Shown here: piece after piece, positions 45,387-52,797 of the stretch
Layout of the letters: each line of letters starts with the position of its first letter
Numbering within the stretch: the stretch's first letter is position 1
Made by a program: the position numbers and the translations under genes
Notes under the pieces: generated by a model
What the model was told of the DNA's origin: nothing
What the model saw: the letters and a program-made list of their open reading frames with translations, nothing else
Databases searched by the model: none
NCBI GenBank assembly: GCA_006218035.1
Contig: VBWC01000018.1
Location: 62,001 to 126,000, forward strand
Origin: Gammaproteobacteria bacterium
GTDB taxonomy: Bacteria > Pseudomonadota > Gammaproteobacteria > VBWC01
DNA length: 64,000 bases
Direction of reading: 5' to 3'

Positions 45387-45606
45387 GCGCCTTCAAATCT
45401 TTCAGCAAGGCTTCATAGCTCATCGTCGGCTCGGAAACACGCTCATTGAACGCCGCCAGGTCTTCCTGATCTTCTGCCAGCACCGCCCGCACCGCGTCGT
45501 TGACGATGTGCGACACCGTCCGGTGCGTATGAACCGCCTTCAGCCGAAGCGCGGCGTGGATTTGCGGATCAAAATAAATCGTTGAACGCTTCGAAGTTTC
45601 GCCCAT
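45373..45606 (-). CDS. RHH-type antitoxin of relBE-like pair
   Basis: 77 aa. N-terminal ribbon-helix-helix (RSTIYFDPQIHAALRLKAVHT) then HIVNDAVRAVL, and an acidic toxin-binding tail ending DLKAHGKL. AGGAG is 6 nt upstream of the ATG. Its toxin partner overlaps downstream but is broken, so this is an orphaned antitoxin. Confidence 0.88.
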   Translation of the reverse strand: MGETSKRSTIYFDPQIHAALRLKAVHTHRTVSHIVNDAVRAVLAEDQEDLAAFNERVSEPTMSYEALLKDLKAHGKL

Positions 45607-46034
45607 GGCGTGCTCCTGCCGATAACTAACGCCAGTGCATTTTGACGCTATACATCAAAACGGCCAATGTCTGCTTGTACTTGACCCGTCATTGCGGCCT
45701 GCTTTCCCAAGCCGGACCGGTTCAGCGCCGAGTTTGTGTCATTCCCGCGGGGGAAAAGCGCGGAAAAAGGCTCTGGCCCGATTGGCACTTAACTTAAGCC
45801 AAATGCAGGATGGGTTAGCGCTTCTTTGCGTCACCTACCAAACGTGCGAAGCACACAAATCATTTTTTACGAGTGCCTGACGGCACAGCGGGTGGGTGAC
45901 GGCGCGCAAAACGCGGCTCGCCACCCTACATCAGTGATGAAACCGCCTAAGTAAGTGCATTCGGCACTGACCCCTTATCGCATAGCGTGGGGGCGCATGC
46001 CCCCGGGCTATGCTAAGTCACTTGGAGCAATCTA
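45607..46034. other. Intergenic with repeats and hairpin
   Basis: About 430 bp without a gene. Contains a GTGGGTGACG...GCGGCTCGCCACC REP-like block (about 45890-45925) and the hairpin at 45980-46013. Confidence 0.5.
45980..46013 (-). terminator. Strong hairpin downstream of csbD-like gene
   Basis: Outer stem GCATAG/CTATGC and inner stem GGGGGC-GCAT-GCCCCC, 22 bp beyond the CsbD stop. No T run, so a Rho-aided terminator or transcript-stabilising hairpin. Confidence 0.5.
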
Positions 46035-46238
46035 TTACTCCTTGATACGCGCTTGCCATGCGGCAAGCTGCTTCTCCGCTTCGTCTTTGGAAATACCGTA
46101 GGACTCCTGGATTTTGCCGGCCAGGTTATCGCGTTTGCCCGCAATCACATCAAGCTGGTCGTCCGTAAGCTTGCCCCACTGTTGCTTGACGTTACCCTTG
46201 AACTGTTTCCAATTACCTTCAATACGATCCCAGTTCAT
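46035..46238 (-). CDS. CsbD-family stress protein
   Basis: 67 aa. MNWDRIEGNWKQFKGNVKQQ and WGKLTDDQLDVIAGKRD are the CsbD signature; highly charged, helical. General-stress protein of unknown mechanism in relatives. AAGGAA upstream of the ATG. Confidence 0.95.
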   Translation of the reverse strand: MNWDRIEGNWKQFKGNVKQQWGKLTDDQLDVIAGKRDNLAGKIQESYGISKDEAEKQLAAWQARIKE

Positions 46239-46332
46239 GTTGAATTTCCTTATGGTTAGCTGAAAAGTACGGCCAATAACACCACGTAGAAAGAACGTTC
46301 CGGCCTACACGAAAAGATTATCCCCCATCCTC

Positions 46333-46372
46333 AATATCTTTCTCTGTGCGTTAGGGCACAGAGAAAGATATT
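46333..46372. repeat. Perfect 17-bp stem hairpin
   Basis: AATATCTTTCTCTGTGC (46333-46349), loop GTTAGG, exact complement (46356-46372). It sits exactly where similarity of the copper ATPase remnant ends. Confidence 0.85.
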
Positions 46373-46835
46373 GGTCGTTATCGCCAGAGCGGTCTTTGAT
46401 CGGCTTGAAGTGGCGCCTGTACTAAAAAAACATCCGGTTCTAACGGACAAGATAACGAGCACGGCCATGTAGACCACGCCGTTTTGGATGGCGCGGAACG
46501 CGGCGACGTAAAGCCGTCAATCTGGACAGACAATCGCACTGCTCGCGAGCCAGTACAGAATAGTGTTGCGGTGCATCCCAAATAGCGGCTCGAGCTTAAG
46601 AAGCTCCGTGCCCATCGCGGCGCAAAGAAACACGGGTATCGAAAATACCAGCGCAATGAAGAAACAGTTGCGCATGTCGCGCACCATCACTTGCATATCC
46701 ATGCCGGCACCGTGGCCCTTCCCATGCTCCACACTGCGCATGCCCGCACGCTCGGCACGTTATGTGGGTTGGGCGGTCCCGGCTTGTTTAACATATTTGG
46801 TGTGCAGGAACATACGTTTATTTCGATAGCGCGGG
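46373..46835 (-). pseudogene. Copper-type P-type ATPase remnant
   Basis: From the right: CTPNMLNKPGPPN resembles the CPMHPEI..PGxCPxCGM heavy-metal domain, in one frame; after a frameshift, MDMQVMVRDMRNCFFIALVF then GTELLKLEPLFGMHRNTILY, a TGA where Trp is expected (46506-46508 region), then RLYVAAFRAIQNGVVYMAVL. This is the N-terminal third of a CopA/CopB-type ATPase. The phosphorylation and ATP domains are absent. Confidence 0.75.
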
Positions 46836-46903
46836 CGCATCGTTTCTGCGCCATGATGACAGCGTCTGGACAATCTGGACCATCACATCATGGCAGGCTG
46901 GCT

Positions 46904-48034
46904 TTACTCATCCTGGCCGTCTGCTAGTGCGGCCGCGTTCTGTCTGCTCCAGATTTCCAGAAGAAATCTGGTGATTGTGAATATCACGGGGCCCAGGATC
47001 AGGCCGGACGGACCGAAAACAATCAACCCGCCAACGACAGAAACAAACGCGAGGACGGTGTGTATTTTTAACCGTTTTCCAACCAACTGCGGATACAGTA
47101 GGTTGTCGATTCCGCCGACCACGATCGCACCCCAAAGAGTGAGCACCAAGGCGTCCCACCCGTTGCCTTCCAAAACCAGAAAGATGGCAGCGGGAACCCA
47201 GATAACAAAGGCGCCAAGCACCGGCACCACGGCCAGCAGTCCCATTACCATTCCCCAGAGCAATGGTGCCGGCAAGCCCAGCCACCAAAACATAAGTCCG
47301 CCCAGGGTACCCTGCAATACGGCGACGGCAAGCGTACCGTAGAGGATCGCGTGAACGGTATCGGTGACATCGTTAAACAGCCGGTCCATTTCCGCCTCGG
47401 ACAATAGCGATAGGGACCGAAGCGACTCGAGCACCGCGCGCCGGTCACGCAGGAAATAGAAAAGTATGTAAAAGGTCAGGACAATACCAATCAACTGCAG
47501 CATGGATCCACGCACCAAAGAAGCGGCAGTGTTGGTCAGCCATGAGGTCGCGGTTCTGACACTTCCCGGCAGATCTAACTGCTGCTCGATCCAGTGGCCG
47601 ATGGGCGCAATGAGCGGGTGGGCCTCGAAGGCACGGCGCCATCCTCCAGACTGGACCATTGCATTGATGGTCTCCGCGCCTCTGGCGGCCTCGCTAATTA
47701 TCCGCTCCGCCACGAACGTCGCTGGCACAACCACGATCAGAACGACCACCAGGACGGAGATCGTGGCGGCCAGGTTGGGGTGTTTTACTTTCGACTCAAG
47801 CCACCGATGGAGTGGCGCGAACAAGATAGCCAGCGCGAACGCCCAGGCGAGCGATGAAAAGAATGGCGCCGCCAGCCGGTAACAGAAATAAATACCGGCG
47901 ACGGTCACCGCCATCAGCACGAGCGTATAAACGTGGCCGCTTGAACCCCAATCATTTGCGATTAGAGCAGCAATTTGCCTGGTGGTTTTGGGTTTGCTCA
48001 TCGTCGGTTTAACCTGGACTCGGATAGCGGTCAT
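46904..48034 (-). CDS. AI-2E family (PerM-like) transporter
   Basis: 376 aa, about eight helices. WAFALAILFAPLHRWLE, the LEPVLPGSVRT-type loop, LLWGMVMGLLAVVPVLGAFVIWVPAAIFL, and C-terminal GGLIVFGPSGLILGPVIF are the family core. Relatives export autoinducer-2 or act as Na+/H+ antiporters; substrate not told by sequence. Follows a norB remnant on the same strand. Confidence 0.92.
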   Translation of the reverse strand: MTAIRVQVKPTMSKPKTTRQIAALIANDWGSSGHVYTLVLMAVTVAGIYFCYRLAAPFFSSLAWAFALAILFAPLHRWLESKVKHPNLAATISVLVVVLIVVVPATFVAERIISEAARGAETINAMVQSGGWRRAFEAHPLIAPIGHWIEQQLDLPGSVRTATSWLTNTAASLVRGSMLQLIGIVLTFYILFYFLRDRRAVLESLRSLSLLSEAEMDRLFNDVTDTVHAILYGTLAVAVLQGTLGGLMFWWLGLPAPLLWGMVMGLLAVVPVLGAFVIWVPAAIFLVLEGNGWDALVLTLWGAIVVGGIDNLLYPQLVGKRLKIHTVLAFVSVVGGLIVFGPSGLILGPVIFTITRFLLEIWSRQNAAALADGQDE

Positions 48035-48050
48035 CGCTCACGGGATGACC

Positions 48051-48230
48051 TCAACGCCGGCGGTCGTCGAACGATCCGCGCGGCCCCCAAAGATACGCGC
48101 ACCCTGCAGCAATCGCGACAGGTACGACACCGAATACGATGAACGCCAAATCACCGGATAATCGGCGCCACTCCAGTAACCACGGCACATCGCCCATTTG
48201 CAGGACTCCGGCCGGAAACAAGCCAAGGTC
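48051..48230 (-). pseudogene. Nitric oxide reductase (NorB/qNor) C-terminal remnant
   Basis: LGLFPAGVLQMGDV then LEWRRLSGDLAFIVFGVVPV resembles the last two helices of NorB-type reductases (FPAGxLQ...LEWLRLPGDxxFixxGVxPl), with the GYWHARS segment between them deleted. No start and nothing upstream matches. Recognition is from motif memory only. Confidence 0.45.
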
Positions 48231-48237
48231 GTCTGTG

Positions 48238-48735
48238 CTATAGCACCACTGGCGTGTCCGGCAATTCATTCTGATCCGCGCCCGAAGCGGGGAAATGTTT
48301 GATCAGATGCCGCGTCACCGCTTCAATGCCGCTGATCACGCCGCCTTCGTAGTCGGCGTCGCTGAACGCGGTTTCCATTCTGCGGCATATCTTCTCCCAT
48401 TCCTCTGCACCGACTTTCGCGTGTATGCCGCGATCAGCGACGATCTCGACGTCCCGGTCGGCGAGCAGCAGATAGATCAGCACGCCGTTGTTGTGCGCGG
48501 TATCCCATACCCGCAATTGTGAAAACACGTCGATCGCGCGTTCGCGTGCGGATTGCCCGCTGAACAGCGGCACTGTGTCCAGCGCGCCTTCGACGGCGAA
48601 ACGGATTTCGCCGGCGTGCATGGCCTCGCTCGCCTGGAGCGATTCCTCGATCGCGAACAAGGTTGGGCGCGGAAACGCCCGGTTGACCTGGCGGCGGGTC
48701 ATGGCGAGATGGCGGAACAGGCGCGGGAGGTTCAT
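48238..48735 (-). CDS. TPM-domain protein
   Basis: 165 aa from the ATG at 48735, 2 nt after the previous gene's stop. TPM/YgcG-type domain: AIEESLQASEAMHAGEIRF, RVWDTAHNNGVLIYLLLADR, ADRGIHAKV. No signal peptide, unlike its neighbour. Third gene of a lemA-TPM-TPM operon, common in proteobacteria and linked to envelope stress. Confidence 0.9.
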   Translation of the reverse strand: MNLPRLFRHLAMTRRQVNRAFPRPTLFAIEESLQASEAMHAGEIRFAVEGALDTVPLFSGQSARERAIDVFSQLRVWDTAHNNGVLIYLLLADRDVEIVADRGIHAKVGAEEWEKICRRMETAFSDADYEGGVISGIEAVTRHLIKHFPASGADQNELPDTPVVL

Positions 48736-48737
48736 CG

Positions 48738-49616
48738 TTACCACCGGCCCGATGCGCCGCCACCGCCAAAGGTGCCGCCGCCACCGCCCCGAAACCCGCC
48801 GCCACCGAACGGGCCGCCGCTACGCACCCCGCCGGTCCCGAATCCGCCACGACGACCGCCGATGCCTCCGATACCGGGGCCGCCACCACCGCTGAACAAC
48901 GTGAACAGCAACGCCATTACACCGGCGATCAATGCGATGGCGAAGGCGCCGAAGAACATCCAGGCGACCATCGTCACCACCCCGCCCGTGGCAAGCGCGC
49001 CGGGCAATCGGCCGAGCGCGACGCGCAGTACTCCGCCCACGACGAACGCCAGAACAAAAATGACGGGGATATATTTCTGAATACCGGCAGTGCCGCCGGC
49101 AGGCTTGCTTTCGGGCGCTGGTAACGGCTCGCCGTCGATGACGCGGATGATCTCGTCGACCCCGGCGGTAATACCACCATGGAAGTCGCCTTTGCGAAAG
49201 CGCGGCGTCATTACCTCGCTGATGATGCGCTTGCTGGTGGCGTCCGTGAGCGCTCCCTCAAGGCCGTAGCCCACCTCGATACGCAGCGCGCGGTCGGTCA
49301 TCGCGATCACCAGCACCGCACCGTCATCGATTTTCTTGCGGCCGAGCTTCCATTGCTCCGCCACGCGCAGCGCGTATTGCTCGATGGTTTCGGGAGCGGT
49401 GGTGGGCACAATGAGCACCGCGAGCTGACTGCCCTTACGCGCTTCAAACGCTTGCAGCGTCTGCTCCAAGGCCGCCGTTTGCCCGGCATTGAGCGTGCCG
49501 GTCTGATCAACGACCCACCCGCCCAACGGCGGGACAGCGACTTGTGCCCCGGCGATAAAAGACCAGCAAAGCGTAAATGCGAGCCCTAACGCTCGTGCCG
49601 TATTCATCACCGACAT
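48738..49616 (-). CDS. Exported TPM-domain protein with Gly-rich tail (YgcG family)
   Basis: 292 aa. Signal peptide (FTLCWSFIAGAQ), TPM domain (VVDQTGTLNAGQTAALEQTL, GRKKIDDGAVLVIAMTDRAL, VGYGLEGALTD), two membrane helices, then a Gly-rich tail (GGGGPGIGGIGGRRGG). Anchored with TPM domain outside. Partner of LemA 8 bp upstream. Confidence 0.93.
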   Translation of the reverse strand: MSVMNTARALGLAFTLCWSFIAGAQVAVPPLGGWVVDQTGTLNAGQTAALEQTLQAFEARKGSQLAVLIVPTTAPETIEQYALRVAEQWKLGRKKIDDGAVLVIAMTDRALRIEVGYGLEGALTDATSKRIISEVMTPRFRKGDFHGGITAGVDEIIRVIDGEPLPAPESKPAGGTAGIQKYIPVIFVLAFVVGGVLRVALGRLPGALATGGVVTMVAWMFFGAFAIALIAGVMALLFTLFSGGGGPGIGGIGGRRGGFGTGGVRSGGPFGGGGFRGGGGGTFGGGGASGRW

Positions 49617-49624
49617 CTAGCGGA

Positions 49625-50245
49625 TCACGGCGTCTCGCCCTGGGGCTGGGCCGGCGCCGTCCCGAAATCTACTTTGGGCGCGGTGGAGATTTCCTTCTCG
49701 TTTTCCACCGTGAAGTTGGGCTTGGTTTTATAGCCAAACGCCATCGCCGTCATATTCGATGGGAACGAGCGTACCGTCACGTTGTATTCCTCCACCGCCT
49801 GGATATAGCGGTTGCGCGCGACTGCTATACGGTTTTCGGTGCCTTCCAGTTGCGCCTGCAGATCGCGAAAGTTTTCGTTGGACTTCAACTGCGGATAATT
49901 CTCGGCCACTACCAGCAACCGTGAGAGCGCGCCTGAAAGCTCTCCCTGGGCGGATTGAAATTGGGCAAACGCCTCCGGGCTGTTGATGAGCTCCGGGGTA
50001 GCCTGAATGCTGCCGACTTTGGCGCGGGCGTTGGTGACGCCCAGCAATACTTCCTTTTCCTGCGCGGCGAAGCCCTTGACGGTATTGACGAGGTTGGGCA
50101 CGAGATCCGCACGCCGTTGGTACTGATTCACGACCTCGGACCAGCTCGCCTTGATTTGCTCGTCGTTGCTTTGTAACGCGTTGTAGCCGCAGCCGGTCAG
50201 GCTTAACGTCACCCATGCCGCCAAAGCGACCCATAATGTACGCAT
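49625..50245 (-). CDS. lemA: LemA-family lipoprotein
   Basis: 206 aa from the ATG at 50245 (GGGAG upstream). Lipobox LSLTGCGYNALQ, then the LemA helical domain: WSEVVNQYQRRADLVPNLVNTVKG, ENYPQLKSNENFRDLQAQLEGTE, NVTVRSFPSNMTAMAFGYK. First gene of the operon with two TPM genes. Role unclear; linked to envelope quality control in relatives. Confidence 0.94.
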   Translation of the reverse strand: MRTLWVALAAWVTLSLTGCGYNALQSNDEQIKASWSEVVNQYQRRADLVPNLVNTVKGFAAQEKEVLLGVTNARAKVGSIQATPELINSPEAFAQFQSAQGELSGALSRLLVVAENYPQLKSNENFRDLQAQLEGTENRIAVARNRYIQAVEEYNVTVRSFPSNMTAMAFGYKTKPNFTVENEKEISTAPKVDFGTAPAQPQGETP

Positions 50246-50399
50246 GTCAGTTCTCCCGATATGAACGAGGTTTCTTGCACGCTGGCGCATGGCCTCCGAA
50301 ACCCTCCAGGCGGGCCGGGCCCGATCAGGTCGCACTACTATATCCTCTTCGACAACATCCCGCAGGCGACTATTTTCTACAGTGGTTCTATTCCCATGC

Positions 50400-50425
50400 G
50401 GCGGATGACGCTTTGCTAATCCGCC
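50400..50425. repeat. GGCGGAT REP-like palindrome
   Basis: GGCGGATGACG...CTAATCCGCC hairpin of 26 bp followed by CTACAAC, in the gap between lemA and the cytochrome gene. Confidence 0.6.
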
Positions 50426-50466
50426 CTACAACTAAAATATCCCGTCCCGGGTGCATCGCCAAACTG

Positions 50467-50859
50467 TTACGGCGGGATCATGAACTCGGGGCTGCGCGTG
50501 CCCGGTTGTTGTGAAATTTCCCGGAGATCGATCAGGTGGTCCGCGATCTTGCCAGCCTCGTCAACCGGCATGGTGGTGAACACCGGCATGTTGCTGTCGT
50601 GGCGGCCGCCGCCGCGGATGTATTCGACGATGCCATCGCGGCTTCTCGATGTGAGGACATTCGCCGGCAGTCCGTCGAACAGCCTGCCCGCGCCATCGTC
50701 ACCATGACATTCCGCGCAATGGTATTCAAAGAGCTGCTTGCCCGTCGTCAGGCCGGGATGGTTGTGGTAGTCCTTTGCGCATCCGCCGAGTGAAATGACC
50801 GTGGCGATGATTGCCAACCACCGCCCCGGATGACATCCCGTTTCCGTTCGCGCCTTCAT
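50467..50859 (-). CDS. Class I cytochrome c lipoprotein
   Basis: 130 aa from the ATG at 50859 (GGAAAGGGA upstream). Lipobox VISLGGCAKD; one heme motif CAECH with GDDGAGR after it and distal Met in DSNMPVF. Small membrane-tethered monoheme electron carrier. No partner oxidase adjacent. The REP-like palindrome at 50891 lies just upstream. Confidence 0.92.
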   Translation of the reverse strand: MKARTETGCHPGRWLAIIATVISLGGCAKDYHNHPGLTTGKQLFEYHCAECHGDDGAGRLFDGLPANVLTSRSRDGIVEYIRGGGRHDSNMPVFTTMPVDEAGKIADHLIDLREISQQPGTRSPEFMIPP

Positions 50860-50890
50860 TGTGGCGTTCCCTTTCCGAGGCAGCCTTATC

Positions 50891-50917
50891 GATGGGTTGC
50901 GTTTCGCTCCACCCATC
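50891..50917. repeat. GATGGGT REP-like palindrome
   Basis: GATGGGTTGCGTTTCGCTCC then ACCCATC; second copy of the unit at 39219-39245. Confidence 0.7.
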
Positions 50918-50957
50918 CTGCGAATTTCCTGCGCAGCCATTGATCCAATTCCCGGGG

Positions 50958-51266
50958 CTAACCGGCGTGTGCCCGCCGAAGCGCGGCGATATCGATCTTC
51001 TTCATCCGCGGCATGGCCGCGAAGACTTTTTGGGATTTCTGATGATCAGCATCATTGATCAGGTCGAGCAGAATGCCGGGGACGATCTGCCACGACACGC
51101 CATATTTGTCCTTGAGCCAGCCGCACTGCTGCGCATTCCTGTCACCGTCCTCCGTGAGATTTTCCCAATAATAATAGTCCACTTCTTTTTGCGTGTCGCA
51201 ATACACCTGATCGGCGCCGCTGATCGCGCCGCGACTGGCAAAATCGTGACCGTCGAAGTCAGACAA
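50958..51266 (-). pseudogene. PhnB-like VOC protein, N-terminal deleted
   Basis: CDTQKEVDYYYWENLTEDGD, AQQCGWLKDKYGVSWQIVP and AAMPRMKKIDIAALRRA are the C-terminal half of the PhnB/3-demethylubiquinone-methyltransferase-like VOC family. The N-terminal half is missing and the start overlaps the end of the glycosyltransferase gene. Probably a non-functional remnant. Confidence 0.75.
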
Positions 51267-52272
51267 TCCGCTTCAGAAGAGCCCCGAGGCCGGCGGTAAA
51301 GGTCTTGAGGTTATAGCTTTGCTCGGCCAGCCGGCGCCCGCGCTCCCCCATAGCCCTGGCCACGCCGGGCGACGCTATTAAATAAGAGAGCGCCTCGGTC
51401 CAGCCGTGGACATCGCCGGGTTCGACCCAGAGCCCGATACCTTCCTTTTCGATATCAATGTCGAACAGATCGTTTCGGGTCATGACCACCGGCGTCCCGG
51501 CCGCCATCGCATCCAGCAGACTGGTCAGCCCGTAGAGATCGGGTGTTTTATCGACAGGCATGCGGATCGGAATGGCGATCGCGTACGCGTGCCGGTGCTC
51601 GTCGATAGAGTCCCGTGACGAGACCCAGCGCGCGCGCACCGTGACGTGCGGCGGCACATCGTGCATCGCCGGCGCCGCGCCCTCGCCGCAGGATATCAAC
51701 ACGGGAAAATCCAGCGGCTTGCAGGCCTGCAAAAACGTGTCGTAATCACGATGCGTCTTGCCGCTGGCGAGGATGTAACCGCCGGTGCGCCGGTCGAACT
51801 CGATCATCGGCCCGCAAAAGTCCAGGTCCTGCCCCCAATGCAGCGTCTCGATCTTGCCGTCGGTACGATACGTATCCGCCAACTGCTGCTGGATCCGGCT
51901 GCTGAGACAAATCAACTTGTCATGACCATCGATGAAGCGCTGACCGACCTGCACACTGTACAGAATCGCCACCAGCCGCTTTGAAAACATGCCGTGCTGG
52001 CGCAAGCGCGCCAGAAACGCGGTCGTCGACGCGCAGGCCGAATAAATCACGTCATAGCGCGACGCGCGCAACAGCGCGCGCAACTGCTGATCCATGTCGC
52101 CGTAACGCGTGTGTTTCAAACGCACAATGCGCTGATAGGGCAGTATGTCGACCTCGATCCCGTACTCACCAAGACCGGCCAGCCCCCACAGATGATGCGC
52201 GGGGTATTCCCCTGCCTTGACCAACTGCCACGCGGTATCCATCGGATAGTTATTCATGAAAAGTAATCGCAT
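51259..52272 (-). CDS. GT4-type glycosyltransferase
   Basis: 337 aa from the ATG at 52272 (GGGGA upstream). Rossmann start MRLLFMNNYPMDTAW, hinge LASGKTHRDYDTFLQA, and a C-terminal GTPVVMTRNDLFDIDIE...GLWVEPGD with the E-x7-E region of GT4 enzymes. Cytoplasmic transfer of a sugar to an envelope or exopolysaccharide acceptor; acceptor unknown, no cluster around it. Confidence 0.82.
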   Translation of the reverse strand: MRLLFMNNYPMDTAWQLVKAGEYPAHHLWGLAGLGEYGIEVDILPYQRIVRLKHTRYGDMDQQLRALLRASRYDVIYSACASTTAFLARLRQHGMFSKRLVAILYSVQVGQRFIDGHDKLICLSSRIQQQLADTYRTDGKIETLHWGQDLDFCGPMIEFDRRTGGYILASGKTHRDYDTFLQACKPLDFPVLISCGEGAAPAMHDVPPHVTVRARWVSSRDSIDEHRHAYAIAIPIRMPVDKTPDLYGLTSLLDAMAAGTPVVMTRNDLFDIDIEKEGIGLWVEPGDVHGWTEALSYLIASPGVARAMGERGRRLAEQSYNLKTFTAGLGALLKRIV

Positions 52273-52797
52273 GCATATCCCCGAATTGTTACCCATCATT
52301 CCTTATTACCAACAGCCGACCGAGCAATCCTGAAAAAACAACGCCATGAACATGAACCACAGACTCATTAGCTTAGGGAAGCTCTGATTAATTGTCTTAT
52401 TGTCATTCCCGCGAAAGCGGGAATCCAGTAACGCACTGTTTTAAAAGCGCTGTAATCAGAGGTTCCTTAGCCATTTTGAACCGGAAATGTGAGATCCAAG
52501 GCCCTAAAGCGTACCGTCCTGAATATGAATTGATATGGTATCAGTTACCTGGAATGGTCCGACGTGTTGTTGCGGTACCGCCGATGCCACGGTCCACGGC
52601 CGGGGTGTGAAACACTGCTTGAGTAGCTCCGGTTCTGTCCGCGCCCGGAATACCTTGTCAGGTGTGCCGCCATCAGGAAGAACCGGGCGAAGATCGCGAT
52701 GTCTCGCCCGGCACGCAGAATCAGGCGTTGAACGCGCTGGCGTTTCTCTGCAAGGTGGTGCCGAACCGGCCGCTGTGAGGCGTATACCCGGTTGACG
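52273..52797. other. Intergenic with a short MITE
   Basis: About 525 bp; besides the MITE at 52377-52466 no gene or known RNA was recognised. Confidence 0.5.
52377..52466. mobile_element. IS5-type MITE, 90 bp, TTAG target duplication
   Basis: Flanked by TTAG at 52373-52376 and 52467-52470. Ends GGAAGCTCTGATTA and TAATCAGAGGTTCC. Interior TCATTCCCGCGAAAGCGGGA then ATCCAG, and ACTG...AGCGCTG. The shortest copy and the probable basic form of 6979-7124. Confidence 0.85.
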
